A stretch of DNA of 64,000 nt from the NCBI RefSeq assembly GCF_040954645.1, contig NC_092805.1, forward strand, positions 19,122,741 through 19,186,740. Reading direction: 5' to 3'. This DNA is from Diabrotica undecimpunctata. Lineage: Eukaryota; Arthropoda; Insecta; Coleoptera; Chrysomelidae. The stretch's first letter is position 1; each line of letters begins with the position of its first letter. The position numbers and the translations under genes are program-made. The notes under the pieces were generated by a model that worked only from the letters and a program-made list of their open reading frames with translations, was not told where the DNA came from and did not search any database. Positions 44,760 to 57,779 of this stretch are shown piece after piece.

Positions 44760-45475
44760 TATTATTTATATGGGTAAGCAGAACATTTACCATGATTTGT
44801 TTTAGTGCGAAATTAATAGGTGAAAAATAATTTAATATTGGAATAAATGAATTTAAAATAAGAAGACGTTGATAATTTCGGAGTATTATAAAAGAGTGGA
44901 GTGAGTAATAAAATTAGCTTGATGCTTGATTTAACCATGTGACGTTCGTCACTTTCTAATTATAATTTAAACATCAATAGTCTTTTATAACCACTAGTAG
45001 TTAGACAATCCATATTACCTGTATAGAAATTTCAATTTGATAACTATGATAGAATTTGGCATTAGCAACTGGACTTGAGATCTGACACGCTCTTCCACGT
45101 TATATTCATTTCCGATTAAGACTTATAACTAGCAACACCTGTAGCATAGTGGCGGTGTCCACCTTACTGGACACAACAGTTTTAAGAATCCGTTTTGTGC
45201 GTTTTTTTTAATGAAATTGTTTCAGTTGCAGAACAAAGTTTTTTTTTAGTAATTTAAAAGGAAAAGAAGTACAATTGTTTTGGTTTTAATAATTTTTGTT
45301 CAGTAATTGGCTCCGCCACATACCACCGTATGCTATATGAGTTAGGACATTCATCGTAAGTCAAATCGGGATGAGGAATAATTTTTAGTTGGGGTTTTGG
45401 TTTTGCTGTAACGAGAATTTGGTTTTAATTTTTCCTTTTTAATAAAGTATTGGTTTGGATTAAAATTCTCTGCAG
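44760..45475. other. Stretch without a recognisable gene (probable ELOVL intron)
   Basis: No HxxHH exon or other elongase block seen on the minus strand, and no other gene. Confidence 0.5.
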
Positions 45476-45488
45476 TGTTGTCCCTACC

Positions 45489-46207
45489 TTTCCTCGCTAG
45501 AAGGGGGATTGAAAATAAATATATCTAAAACCCAGATGATGACAAATCTTGTAGTCAGCGAAGATATATGCGTAGGAACAAGATCCATAGACCAGGTAAT
45601 GGCCTATAAATACCTAGGTCATGAGATTCGCATAGGAAAAGATAACCAAACCGTTGAGCTTCTCCGTCGTATAAGACTGACTTGGGCAGCCTTTGGCAAG
45701 CTGAACCATATTTTCAAATCATCTGATATACCAATATGCCTTAAAAGAAAAACGTTTAATCAGTGTGTTTTGCCAGTGTTAACTTCGGTGCGGAAACATT
45801 GACCATGCCAAGGAGAACAGTTCAAAAGATCCGTGTGTGTCAAAGGGCGATGGAGCGTACTATGTTGGGCGTTTCACTACGAGACAAGATCCCAAATCGC
45901 CAGCTACGACAAAGAACAGGAGTGGCTGATGCAGTAGAGAGAGTAGCAACACTGAAATGGAACTGGGCAGGTCACGTGGCTCGAATGACAGATAATAGAT
46001 GGACAAAGCAGATACTGGAATGGAGACCAAGAGATGATGCCTACCGAAGCAGATGTCGTCCTCCAACACGTTGGACTGACGATCTAAAACGTTGTCATAG
46101 GAATTGGATGCAAGAGGCACAAGATCGAAATAGATGGAAAATTATGAGGGAGATCTATGTCCAGCAGTGGATAAGCGAAGATTGAATGATGATGATGATG
46201 ATGATGA
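45489..46207 (+). mobile_element. RTE-alpha 3' part with 13-bp target duplication
   Basis: TGTTGTCCCTACC is at 45476-45488 and 46208-46220. The 719-bp insert covers MKINISKTQMMTNLVVSED, YKYLGHEIRIGKDNQTVELL and CLKRKTFNQCVLPVLT, one frameshift near 45785, then FGAETLTMPRRTVQK, LKWNWAGHVARMTDNRW, ILEWRPRDD and RPPTRWTDDLKRCHRNWM. It ends at WISED, a stop, and (ATG)n. It is 5'-truncated at the end of the RT. With only one frameshift, it is one of the best-preserved copies of this tail. Confidence 0.93.
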
Positions 46208-46334
46208 TGTTGTCCCTACCAAAGGTTAGGAATCGACAGTAGTCTCTTAACACTTCTGTTTTTGTCACATTTAATTTTTGTTATATTTACTTATTTAAAT
46301 TGCATAATAATAATAGTCATAATACTAATCAAGT

Positions 46335-49100
46335 AGAAAAGTAATCAGAGTAGCTGAAGAAATATTGCTAACTACCACAAGACACTCACAATATAATCCA
46401 GAAAACAACACAGCACAACAGTGCCTGGATACATTAAAACAAAAACTTTCCATTTACTCAGACCGACTAAGGAGATACAAAATAAGTAACAAACGAAAAT
46501 TCGACAATACGCTTTTTGAGAATGCCGAGAAGGCGTTTTATCGCAAACTCAATTCTACTGCAGAAAGTGTCAATAAATCGTACCCAAACCAAGAAGAAAT
46601 CCATGAGTTTTGGGGAAATTAACTCTTTATACCAGCTGCTCTTAACACCAATGCTGGATGGATCGAAGATATGGCGCACAACTGCCAACATTACGTTACT
46701 GCTACCTAAAAATCCTTAACTACTGAAGTTTCAAATATTATCAAAGAGCTTCATAACTGGAAATCTCCTGGATCAGACGGCGTTCAGAACTTCTGGTTTA
46801 AGAAGTTCTGGAGTATTCATGAGTGCTTATCAGCATTAGTTAATCACAGTATTTCTAATCCGCAGGAAATACCATCTTTACTAACCCAGAAAACAACTTA
46901 TTTAATACCAAAAGATCAAAATAACACCCAAGATTCAACCAAGTATCGCCTAATTACTTGTCTTCCAACTCTTTATAAATTGGTCACATCCTGTGTAGCC
47001 CGGCGTATCTACCAACACTGTGCTCTAAACAGTATCATTGAGCCTCAACAAAAAGGGTGCGCTAAGGGTTCCATGGGCTACAAAGAACAACTTATCATCG
47101 ACTCTGTCATTTCTAACCAAGCATATAGCAAAAAAAGGAATCTCTTTACTGCTTTCATCTACTACAAGAAAGCGTTTGATTAAGTGCCGCATAAATGACT
47201 TATAGATATATTAAAAATATTTAAAGTCGATGATAACATAGTGACCTTTTTAGAACATTTAATGTCAGGTTGGAAGAAAAAAATTCACCTCCAAATACCT
47301 GGTGAAAAAAAAATATCGAAACTGAAAATATTGCAATTAACCGGGGCCTATTTCAAGGAGACTCGTGAGCCCACTGTAGTTTTGTCTAGCGATGAACCCC
47401 CTATTCCAGCTACTGAACTTAACTGACACAGGTTTTAGCATCAAAAATAACACTACTGTTGTGGCAAAGCTTAATCATCTATAGTATATAGATGATTTAA
47501 AACTAATGGCTTCTACTCGAAGCCACTCGGATCAGATGCTGAAAACAGTAGAAAATTTCTCTAATGGTATTATTATGCACTTTGGTCTTGACAAGTGCCG
47601 TGCCTTAAATATAATCAAAGGAAAGGTTCAGCCCGGCTGATTCGATATGCAAAACAGACAGAACATTGAGAACATGGGTCAAAATGATATGTACAAATAC
47701 CTCGGTATAAAGCAAGTGCTGAAGATTGACCATAAGCAAATTAAAACTGAGATAACTACTGAGTTTATACGAAGGGTAAAACAGCTGCTTTGTTCACACC
47801 TTAACACTAAAAATTTGTTTAAGGCACTAAACACCTACGCATGTTTCGCGCTTAGCTACTCATTTGGTATTGTTAAGTGACAAAAACGGATATAAAAAAT
47901 TTTCAGCGAAAGTGCGAACACACCTCTCAAAGGCATAAAAACACCATCCTCGAAGTGCAGTAAAAAGAACGACATTACCGCGGTATTTAGGAGCCCAAGG
48001 ACTTGGATATAAGTGAGCAACTAGAAAAACAGATTACTAATTTAAGAATTTATTTTCAGGTGCAGGCTGAGATATCTACTCTACATCGCGCGATATGTGC
48101 AGTAGATGATATAAAACCGATCAAACTGAGGGAACCAGAAATGCGTATAAACCATCTTACCAATGGCAAAAAAATGCGCACCTAGATGGGTAAACCTCTG
48201 CACGGGCGATATCTCAATGAGGTCAGTCAAGACTATGTCGACAATATGGCGCCGAACTATTGGCTGAAATTAGGAAAGATGTTTCCTGAAACAGAAGGTT
48301 CATTACTCGCCATTCAGGATCAGGTTATACCAACCAAAAATTACCTGACATATATCGTCAAAGACTCTCAGGTCCAAAATGACCAATGCCGATATGGATG
48401 TCAAGCTCAAGAAACCCTCCAACATCTTACCGGTGGCTGCCAGGCATTTGATGCAACCGAATATAAGTATTAATACTGCTTTTAGTAGTAAAGATCCTTC
48501 ATCAAGAGATAGCCATCAAACTGGGACTTCTCCAAAAAACCATCTCCCATGTTATCAATACGTTTCTGAAAGTATACCTGAGAATGACAACTACAGGCTA
48601 TACTGGGACCGCACTGTGCTCACACACCAAACAGTGGTGCCTAATAGACCAGATCTCATACTAGTTAATAAACTAAAGAGACAAATAACACTAATTGATG
48701 TGGCGATAACCAACAATAATAATCTTCGTATTAAACACAACGAAAAGATCGCCAAGTACAGGGATCTGGAAATTCAAATACGAAGACAGTGGAGAATGGA
48801 AAGTAGGTACCTAGACAATACCTATTATTCTCTCTACTACTGGAGTCATTCCGAAGAACCTCCTAGAAAATATAAAAAAGCTAGGTCTGAATGAACGTCT
48901 CTACAAGACCATGCAGAAAGCTGTACAACTCTCAACGTCCAGATGTGTACGAAAATTTTTGGATGATACTCCATCGTACCAATCGTCTAGGGCTCGATAA
49001 CACGAAAAGAGTCCCACCAGAGCTCAATCCTTTTGATACCGTAGGTATCTGAGATGAGTGAATTTTCCTCTTAGAGGGAGTGTGAGCCATATGGCTAAAT
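46335..49100 (+). pseudogene. R4/Dong-like LINE, decayed
   Basis: Blocks in order: YRKLNSTAESVNKSYPNQEE; an RT with ELHNWKSPGSDGVQNFWFKK, YRLITCLPTLYKLVTS, QQKGCAKGSMGYKEQLIID, AFIYYKKAFD and, after stops, YIDDLKLM near 47480; a linker with ISEQLEKQITNLRIYF; then a CCHC-like CRYGCQAQETLQHLTGGC. A restriction-like endonuclease end follows, with YWDRTVLTHQTVVPNRPDLI and ITLIDVAITNNNNLRI, then TGVIPKNLLENIKKLGLNER in a shifted frame. Zinc knuckle followed by a PD...D endonuclease downstream of the RT is the R2/R4 layout. Many stops mean it is inactive. The 3' region has a GATACCGTAGGTATC hairpin at about 49037-49051. Confidence 0.8.
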
Positions 49101-50616
49101 CTGGATATTAATCATAATAATTATTTAATATTATTTTAATTAAACATAATTATTTACCAGAGAAGGCTGTAATACCCCTTTAGATCTCTTCGTAAGGTAT
49201 TTGTGTACAAATCTAACACTATTGCACACATCTAACCAGAGCGTTATTTTTTTATAAATACTTAGTTTCTCGTATCACATGCGATATTTTTTAATCGAGT
49301 GCCGAAGTGTAGAAATAGTTTCCAGTAGGCGAGTCGGTTGTACTTTCAAAGTTAGGGGTTTTATTTTTTTATATTATTACAATTTACTGCTAAGGTTTAC
49401 ATACAAGGGTTTATTTAATAGTTTATAATTGAGGATGTCAATATATTTAAAGTTAGGTTTAGGCTGTACATAATAGGTGAAGGGTAATATAGGTTAAATT
49501 AATTGTAAATTGTATATTTTCCATAACAAAGTAGGAATTAAATTGGGTTGTACATAATATCTGTGTCATTATTATTTTTTTCCCTCCCATTTTCATAAAT
49601 CAATTAAAGCAACCATTACAGCAATATAATATACTTTGGGAAGTAACCATGATATTTTTCTGACACCCACAATTTTTTTTGGTTCATTCTTTATTTTAGT
49701 ACTCTTTTCTTGTTCACTTATCCTTAATTCTATCAGTTGTTCATATTTATTTCTAGGTAACTGTCTTTTAGAAGCACGCAGATGAGTTTAAATGGTCATC
49801 CTCTGACATAGCCTGCTAGCCAAGCGGCATTAAGTCTCACAATATTGTGTTGTGAGCACATCTCTTTCATTTTTGTTACATTGGCCACTACATCCGTCAA
49901 CCCCTCATTCTTTCTAAATTTTAAAAGTCCGTCTATACAATTTTTGTTACAACCACTTCGACTGAATGTCAAATTCATTCAGATTGTTGTTGTTGCTCTA
50001 GCGATAAGTACATTAAAAAATTCTCCCTCTCTATGTCATTCTGGTTAGTTCAGCTTTTTCATTTACGATTACATATTCCTATATGTTATTTTCTTCTTCT
50101 TTCTGTACCATGTCCAAGAAAATAAAAAAAAGGAAAATTGTGTTTATTAGCACTATTAGCTGTGCCTTAAAAACTGTGCTGTTAATAATTTTCAAACGAA
50201 GTATAATGTGTTTATTGGCGTGGGCAATTGATTTTGTGATTTGTGGTATATATATAAACAAAATAAAAACGCTCTAATTTGTTATCTGATATTTTTATAA
50301 TTTGTGTAAGATATTGACTGGTTTTTAAACAAAGAAAATTCGATCAGATATAAAATGAAGTATGCATAAAGTTGTGAAACATTTTTAGAAACCGTTTGAT
50401 TTGCTCTGAATATGTTGATTTATTGCTGTCGGTTAACGAGCATGAACAAAGTGCTACGACGATCGTCTAAATAGTACTTTGTAGAATAGATAATTTATTT
50501 AATGACATGTTAAATATTATTAAAATTCTACCAATGTTTACGTGTATTTTGTGCTTATTGATAATTATTATTAATAATTATAATTGCTATAGGAGTACAT
50601 GTCTTCTATAGAAGAA
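49101..50616. other. Stretch without a recognisable gene
   Basis: AT-rich. A minus-strand frame at 49796-49978 has no recognisable motif, and there is no repeat I can identify. Confidence 0.5.
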
Positions 50617-50753
50617 TAATGTTTTTGATATTGAGAACAATTTCCGAAGTCAAAATCGAAACGTCAAATAAACTGATTTTAAAATTATGGTTTATTCTCA
50701 ATAAAAATTTGTCAATTGCTTTAAGATACCATAAGAAAATAGCTTCAGAACAA
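50617..50753 (+). mobile_element. Relative of the 29.6-kb palindromic element, single arm
   Basis: Contains TTGAGAACAATTTCCGAAGT, then CGAAACGTCAAATAAAC and the end ATAAGAAAATAGCTTCAGAA-CAA, matching the right half of the element at 29610-29923, including its 3' tip. Only one arm is present, so this is a 5'-truncated or single-unit copy. Confidence 0.65.
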
Positions 50754-50952
50754 CATTGAGAAAATTAAAAGTATATATAACAGGTAAACATAAAAATAGA
50801 AGAATATTTTGTATTCTCTTAAATAAAAAGCAATCAAACAATTTGAATATTGCTTCAAAAATCAAAGTATACATGAACTCATTTTGCATAAAGAACGTGA
50901 TGCTATATGGAGAAGTTATTGGTCCAGGGAAAATCTGACGGAAAAATAAGTA

Positions 50953-51690
50953 GAGTCTTCTTCTTCTTGATGTGCCTATCTGTTACGAATGTTGGCGATC
51001 ATCATGGCAATCTTTATCTTATCTGCAGCAGCGCGGAAAAGCTGCACAGATGTTGTATAAAACCAGATTCTGAGGTTGTTTAGCCAAGATATTCTTCTTC
51101 TTCCTGGACCTCGTTTTCCAAATATTTTTTCTTGCAGGATGACTTAAAGGAGATCATATCTGTATGCATTTAGCATAATATGTCCGAAGAACTGTAACTT
51201 TCGAGATTTGATGGTGGTCAGTACGTCTCGGTTCTTATTCATTCTTCTGAAGACCTCCTCATTTGTGACTCGGTCAGTCCACGGGATCTTAAGCATTCTC
51301 CGATATAGCCAAATCTCAAATGCTTCCAGTTTACTGCACATATCTTCGTTCAAGGTCTACGATTCAACACCATAAAAAAGGACAGAGAAGACGTTTCATC
51401 GCAGCATTCTTACTTTTGTATCAAGAGAGAGGTTGTGACTCTTAAAAAACGCCCCCATCCAATTGAAGGTGGATCTAGCGTTTCCGATACGTGCTCTAAT
51501 CTCCTGGTTGTTGGTCCATTCTTCATTTATTATGGTGTCGAGGTAGTTGTAGTGCGTCACTCTTTCTACAGGGGATTGTTAGACGTAGAGTTAACCTTCT
51601 GATATCCTTTTCTTGCTAATTATCATAAGCTTTGTCTTCTTAACGTTTATATTTAGTCCATATTGTTGACTGTAATAGGTGATTTTGTTG
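50953..51690 (-). pseudogene. LINE-beta 3' part
   Basis: Reading leftwards: YSQQYGLNINVKKTKLMIIS, IRARIGNARSTFNWM, FSVLFYGVESWTL-like text, KLEAFEIWLYRRMLKIPW, TDRVTNEEVFRRMNK, RKLQFFGHIMLN, GKRGPGRRRISWLNNLRIWF and LFRAAADKIKIAMMIANIR, then (GAA)n seen as TTCTTCTTC at 50957. It starts just after the RT active site. Stops near 51350 and 51400 show decay. Confidence 0.82.
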
Positions 51691-51770
51691 ACGAGGAAAG
51701 TAACGAACACTAACATATCAAAAAAAAAACACTGACAGAGCTTCTTAAAATAGATGAAGCACGACTTCTA

Positions 51771-54222
51771 CTTCTTCTACACAAAAAGAAATATGGAGAA
51801 TGACCAGAGGACAAAGAAAAGAGATTTACGAGCGAATAAAAATGAAACATATTTAAAAGGAAACATGGATAGACTACTTTCGATCCCTATTTGCTAAAGG
51901 TGACGATAATGAAAAACCAACACCAGAGGTGACGACAAACGAAGAAATAAATATTGAGGAGAAAGAGGTAAAGGAAGCATTAAGGAAATTAAAAAATACA
52001 AAAACAACAGGAGAGGACAGAATAACGAACGAACTCCTAAAGTTCGAAGGACCAGATCTGACCAAACAACTATTAAAACTAATCCAAAAAGTTATAGAAC
52101 AAAACAGAATTACTCAAGAATGGAGATCAAGCATCCTAATACCTCTCTTCAAAAAGGGAGACAACTCGGACCCGGAAAATTACAGAGGAATTAATTTATT
52201 AAAACACAACACTAAAATTAACAACCAAAGTGATAACAAATAAACAGAATAAAATTATAACACTAACAGAAGAACAACAAGGTTTTAGGTCAGGAAGATC
52301 ATGCACCGTCGCTATATTTATAATGAGGCAAGTGCAAGAGACATCATTAGAATACAACAAATCGGCATATCTATGTTTCGTGGACCTTAAGAAGGCATTT
52401 GACCTGGTCTAATTAAAAGACGTTATTCACTTACTGTATGCAAGAGAGATACCTCTAGGAATAATCAAAATAATCGAAAATATCTATCAAAACAATACAA
52501 TTAAAGTAAAAGTAGAAGAAGAACTAACCGACCCTATTGAAGCTGGCAATGGGATAAGACAGGGAGATTTCCTGAGGCCTCTATTCTTCAACCTGATTAC
52601 GGATGAAATAATAAAAAAAGTAAAAACTAAAAAAGGATACCAAATAGGAGAAAAAAAAACTTAAAATAATCTGCTATGCAGATGCCGCAATAATACTGTC
52701 TCAGAGTGAAAATGGTTTACATAATTTACGCACCAATTTAATATAACCGCCAGAAAATTTAACCTTCTAAGGTCCCCAAAAAAAAAAAAAACAAAATGCA
52801 TGGTTACAACACCAAATTTACTAAGATGTAAATAGGAGCTGAAAGGTCAGATAATAGAACAAGTGATGGAGTTTAAATATCTAGGCATCACATTATCTAG
52901 CTACGGAAAGCTCGAATCTGAAGTGGAAGATCAACTGAATAGAGCAAACAGAGCCACAGACTAACTGAATGAAACAATCTATATATCTATCTATACAGCC
53001 CTTGCTGTCCAATTTTGGACATCGACCTCCTTTTTCTTCTTCCACGTCTCTCTATTGTAGGCAGTTTGTATCCACTTCGGGCCTGCGTGTTTCTTCAAGT
53101 CATCTGTCCATCTCATTTGTGGCCTTCCTCTTTTTCGTTTGTAACTATATGGTCTCCAGTGTATAATCATCTTATTCCATCTGTCGTCTTTCTGTCTTAT
53201 GGTATGTCCAGCGAACTTCCATTTAAGTTTTGCTATCTGCGTTAATACATCGTTCACTTATGTTTTGTTGCGGATCCAAGTCTTTATTTCTCCTGTCTGA
53301 TTTTCTTTATTTAATTTAACCAGTTGTCCCAAATATACATATTTTTTACTTGTTCTATAGTTGTTTGTGCAATTGTAATTATTCATTCTTCTGGTTGGTT
53401 GGTCATAATTTTCGTTATAATTCATTTGTAGACCTATTTTTGTTGATTCGCTATTTAATTCATCCATCATATTTTGTAATTCTTCATTTTTATCTGTTAT
53501 TAATACATTGTCGTCTGCATATCTCAAGTGATTCAAGTATTGGCCATTTATGTTAATACCCCGTTTTTCCCATTGTAATTTCCTCATAACGTCTTCCAAA
53601 GCTTGATTGAATAGTTTGGGTGATATAGTGTCACCCTATCTGATTCCTCACCGTATCTTAATGGGCTCCGTTTGTTCAACTATTTTGATGGATGTTGTTG
53701 GTTGATCATGTATATTGGAAATTAAGTCCGTGTATCTATAGTCTATTCTCCCATTTTGTAAAGATTTCTTTACTGCTCAATGTTTCACCCTATCGAATGC
53801 TTTTTCAAAGTCTACAAATGCCCTATACATTGGGATTTGATATTCGTTGGCCTTTTTAATTATTATTTTTATCGTACGCAGATGGTCGCTTGTACTGAAT
53901 CCTTTTCTAAAACCGGCTTGCTCTCTTGATTGGTAATTATCTAACTTAGAATAAAACAATATGGAGGAATAAAAATATCGGAGAAGAAACGAAAGGCAAA
54001 ATTTACAATACAGTCATCAGACCAATAATGACATACGCGTAATAGAAGAGTAGAATGGAACGATCATATAAGCCGAATGACAACAAATAGATAGTGAAGA
54101 CGTCAAGAGACGGTTCCCCAATAGGAAGTGATCAGTAGAAAGACCACGAAAACAATGGAACGACAACTTACTGGAGGCACATTGAAAACCAGACATGTCT
54201 ATATAAAAAGAAGAAGAAGACA
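51771..54222 (+). pseudogene. LINE-delta copy split by RTE-eta
   Basis: RT blocks: LRKLKNTKTTGEDRITNELL, EWRSSILIPLFKKGDNSDPE, NYRGINLL, EEQQGFRSGRSCTVAIFIMR, AYLCFVDLKKAFDLV, GNGIRQGDFLRPLFFNLI and a damaged YADD region near 52675, then VMEFKYLGITLSSYGKLESE. At 52979 the RTE-eta copy intervenes; the frame resumes at 53961 with RNKNIGEETKGKIYNT and VIRPIMTYA. After a gap it ends with VEWNDHISRMTTNR and GAAGAAGAAG at 54208-54220. The 5' end is missing. Confidence 0.85.
52979..53953 (-). mobile_element. RTE-eta insertion with 7-bp duplication
   Basis: AAACAAT is at 52972-52978 and 53954-53960. Reading leftwards: FYSKLDNYQSREQAGFRKGF, YRAFVDFEKAFDRVKH, a stop, IRQGDTISPKLFNQALEDVM, LNHLRYADDNVLI, KYVYLGQLVKLNKENQTGEI, then directly NDVLTQIAKLKWKFAGHTIR and RPYSYKRKRGRPQMRW. 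About 70 residues between QTGEI and NDVLTQ are missing compared with other copies. The (TATC)n tail is at 52979-52996. The RT catalytic residues are intact in sequence, but a stop follows the first block. Confidence 0.9.
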
Positions 54223-55584
54223 AATTATAAAAAATCATCATATGCACAATTGTAATCTATCGATCGATAAACTGAAACTGAAAATAAAGCTAAAGAAAAA
54301 AGATTGATTAATATTTCAAAATTTAGTTGTAATATTTAAAATTATTGAAATATTTCAAAGTAAGTAAGTCATGAAGAAAGTGTTGTTTTTTTTGTTCTAT
54401 TTTAATTCTTTATACTACACAAGCGGCTTAAATTGTTTTTAACGTAAAATTATTACTTAATTCTTATTTTCTATTTTCTATTTTAATTTTTTTATTTATT
54501 TACATTTAAGATTAATTTCTTTTATAATGTTGTATTTATGTGTATAATCCACACAAGCAATAATTATGTGATAAATTCGATTCACAATGAATTCAGGAAT
54601 TTTTTGTAATTTAGCAGCAATGTCAACTTAGATCTCTGACGTAGATAATGACTTGCATTGGGATTTATACTGTACTAATGGTAGAAAGCAAACTTAGTGA
54701 CTGTAGTATAAATAACCCACAATAGAGAAAGCCCGCTCCAAAAGAGCAACATAAAACCTGGAAGACTATGAACGCTCATAGTCACTACACATCTGTAAAA
54801 TGTACAGAATAAAATAAGTAAAATGGTATATCTTTCAAAAAGGTTATAAATTTAACATGTGACGTAAAAATAACTTTTAAACAAGAGATACGCAACGAGA
54901 TAACTAGGTATTCTAGAATTACATGTACCAATGTCTTACAGATAATGTAAGTACACTTAATGAGATGAAATACACGTTTGAAAGATATTATCATTTTCAT
55001 CTTGCATTTAAATTTTAACTAAATCATATATCATACACCTTGACATCATTTGCATTACTCAAATTTGTCAACTACAACCTGGATATTACTTAAAACAGAC
55101 AAAAAGGTTGACGCCAAATGTTTTTAGTAAGCGTTTGTCATTAAAGAGAATTGTTTAAAATATTTACGTAGGAGTAAGTGAAGAAATGCACAAAGATTAA
55201 AATATATATAGGTACATATCAGCAAAACTATTATTTTCCTTCGACGATGAAACAATTTTATGTCTTCTGATTTTTTTTTTTTAATAAAATTGAGATATGT
55301 ATTATTTGGAAAAAGTCATATTTTATAATTTGAATATTTTGTGATCCTAAATATTTCGTTTTTAACCTCTACTTTGTTATTTAGAGATTTTTTCATATAA
55401 TTTTCCATAGCATTTCCTTATCACTTACAATTAGTAATATCTGCATTAAAATATTCTAAAATCTTGACAGAAATCCGATGGATACGAGTACAATAAGCGA
55501 TGTAATCTGTCTCATTTAGCAGATTCAAATAATTAGCAACTAGAAATATCGCAGATAAGTGGAGGGTGTTCAAACAAACAGTTT
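54223..55584. other. Stretch without a recognisable gene
   Basis: AT-rich sequence without recognisable coding content on either strand. Confidence 0.5.
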
Positions 55585-57735
55585 TAACAGCTGCAAAAGA
55601 AGTAGAGGGAGAAAGAAAAGAACCTAGTTAAAAATTATCGTATGACGAAGACTGTCGGAGGCTAATAGAACAAAAAAATCAAACAAGGCTTAAAATTTAG
55701 AAAGAGGAATTGGATATTTAAGATTTAGAAAAAAGAAACAAAATAAAGAATAGATTGAAAAGCTAGAAGAACATGAACAGAAAAATGATATGAAATAATT
55801 CTATACGGAAATAAATTTCGAGAAAAAAGGTTTTTAAAGGAAAAGTACGGGCAGTAATACAGTTTGCTGGAACAACGGCTTAAAGAAGATGAGGTCGGAA
55901 GTCCGAAACTTATTTAATAAAGCCAAAAGTAACCAAGATTGGATGCCTATAGGTAGCTAACGTTATACAATAAAGAAATTCGGAAAGCTAAAAGGAATTC
56001 ATGAAGAGAGTTTTGCGAGGAGATTACAGATATCCTGGCATGTTCTCGAAGCCATAAAGTCCTAGCAAAGGATGGTGAGAAATACCAACGAAAGAAGTAG
56101 GTTTCCCAAATAAAGCCAATGGCAAATTAACGGACACCAAAAAGGAAAGTCTTAGAGAACTGATAAACACGCACTTTTCGGGCTCAACAATTCTGGACGA
56201 TGCAGATAGGCAAACCAACATAGACCAAACGCTTACTAGGCCACAAATTTGGAAATAGCCACAGCAATCATAAGACCAAATAGAATTAGATGGGCTATAA
56301 ATAAGTTTCGGCCATATAAGTCTGCAGTGACAGATGGCATATATTCAATACTGTTGCATGTGGGATTAGAGGTATTGATACCACACCTATGCAAGCTCCC
56401 CAAAGCCAGTTAAGCGTGGGGGGCCGTACCGGAAATATGGCAAAAGTTTAAAGTCATATACCTAAGGTAGGTAAAGTATCAGAACTAACACCAAACTCAT
56501 ATGGACCGAAAAGCCTATCTTCTTTTCTATGAAAAACGCTGGAAAGGCTTCTTGATGGCCACATCAGAGTCGAAGTGCTAAAAGATAATCCTCTGAGCAA
56601 TCGTCAGTACGCATACCAACCCGGTAAATCTACGGACTCTGCGTTGGATAATCTAAATAGGCTTATCTAAAAGCCAATGAAACACAAAGAGATAGCAAGG
56701 GCCGCTTTTTTAGGGGCAAAAGGGCATTTAATAATGTTACTACCCCCTCTTTGATAGGAGCTATGAGTAGACAAGGCTACGGTAATATGCAGATGGATAA
56801 GGGCATCCCTGGAGAATAGGACAGTAATGTCCACTCTGGGTAAAGCAACTATCAAAGCAAAAGTAGGTGGAGGCTGTCCACAAGGAGGAGTTCTGTCCAC
56901 TCTACTTTGGGCAACCTTGGTAGATGATCTCCTCAGAAATCTGTCCATAGAAGGCTTTTAGTGTCTACGATATGCTAAGGATATAGCAATCATTGTCAGG
57001 GGCAGGTTTGCTCAGGTGGTGTCCGAGAGAATACAAGCAGCGCTAAATATAGTTGACGACTGATGTAAACAAGAGAGACTGAGACTTCACAAAAAAAAAA
57101 CAGCATTACAAGGCCTAAAACCACCGGTACTGGGAGGAACAGAGATTTCATTTGCCAAAGAAACAAAATACCTTGGGGTATATTGTGATCATAGGCTTAC
57201 ATGGAATACTCACATTCTGAAAACCACACAGGAAGCTACTATGTCCCTGGGCAGATGTAGAAGAATGTGCGGTAAGAATTGGGGACTTAACCCCAAAATG
57301 ACTCTATGGTTATACACAAGGGTTATTAGACCCATGATATCCTATGGCTCGGTAACGTGATGGACAAAGACGCAGCAAGTGGAAGCAATAAGACTGCTAG
57401 GTAATACACAAAGGCTAACATGCCTGTGTACTACGGGGGCCATAAAAACAACTCCTACTGCATCGTTGGAATCTACCATCACTTCATATCTTTATACAGG
57501 GCGAAGCCAGATCAGTGATGCACAGATTAAGCCATAGTCAGTGACATATAAGCCAGATGGATGGTGCTGACAACAGAAAGCTAATCGGGGAGCTAAAAGC
57601 CGATATTGTGATGTCTCGAAGCTACTAAACCTTATAAAAAGGGCCAGTCTAGAGAATATTATCTAGGACTAGAGGACAACAATAGTTCTGAAAAGGTTAC
57701 AGTGGAATAGGCCAAAAGGCCACCTCTCTAAATCT
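55585..57735 (+). pseudogene. R1/LOA-like LINE, heavily decayed
   Basis: Early part: LSYDEDCRRLIEQKNQTRL and HFSGSTILDDADRQ-like text. The RT half reads, in shifting frames, GAFNNVTTPSLIGAMSRQGY, STLGKATIKAKVGGGCPQGG with VLSTLLWATLVDDLLRNLS, then RYAKDIAIIVRG (YADD box changed to YAKD), KYLGVYCDHRLTWNTHI and YTRVIRPMISYGSVTW. The GCPQGGVLS-x-LLW signature is typical of the R1/LOA/I group. Dozens of stops and the lost catalytic Asp show an old, dead copy. A (CTAT)n tract at about 57735-57752 may be its tail or the next element's junction. Confidence 0.72.
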
Positions 57736-57779
57736 ATCTATCTATCTAGTGTACCTTAATTTATAGTCCACTACACAAA

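Noticed and set aside
46186..46207. (ATG)n run considered as an independent microsatellite
   Set aside because: It is the 3' tail of the RTE-alpha insertion and lies inside its duplication.
49796..49978. 60-residue minus-strand open frame with several Cys residues
   Set aside because: No family pattern recognised and no extension beyond the frame; could be chance.
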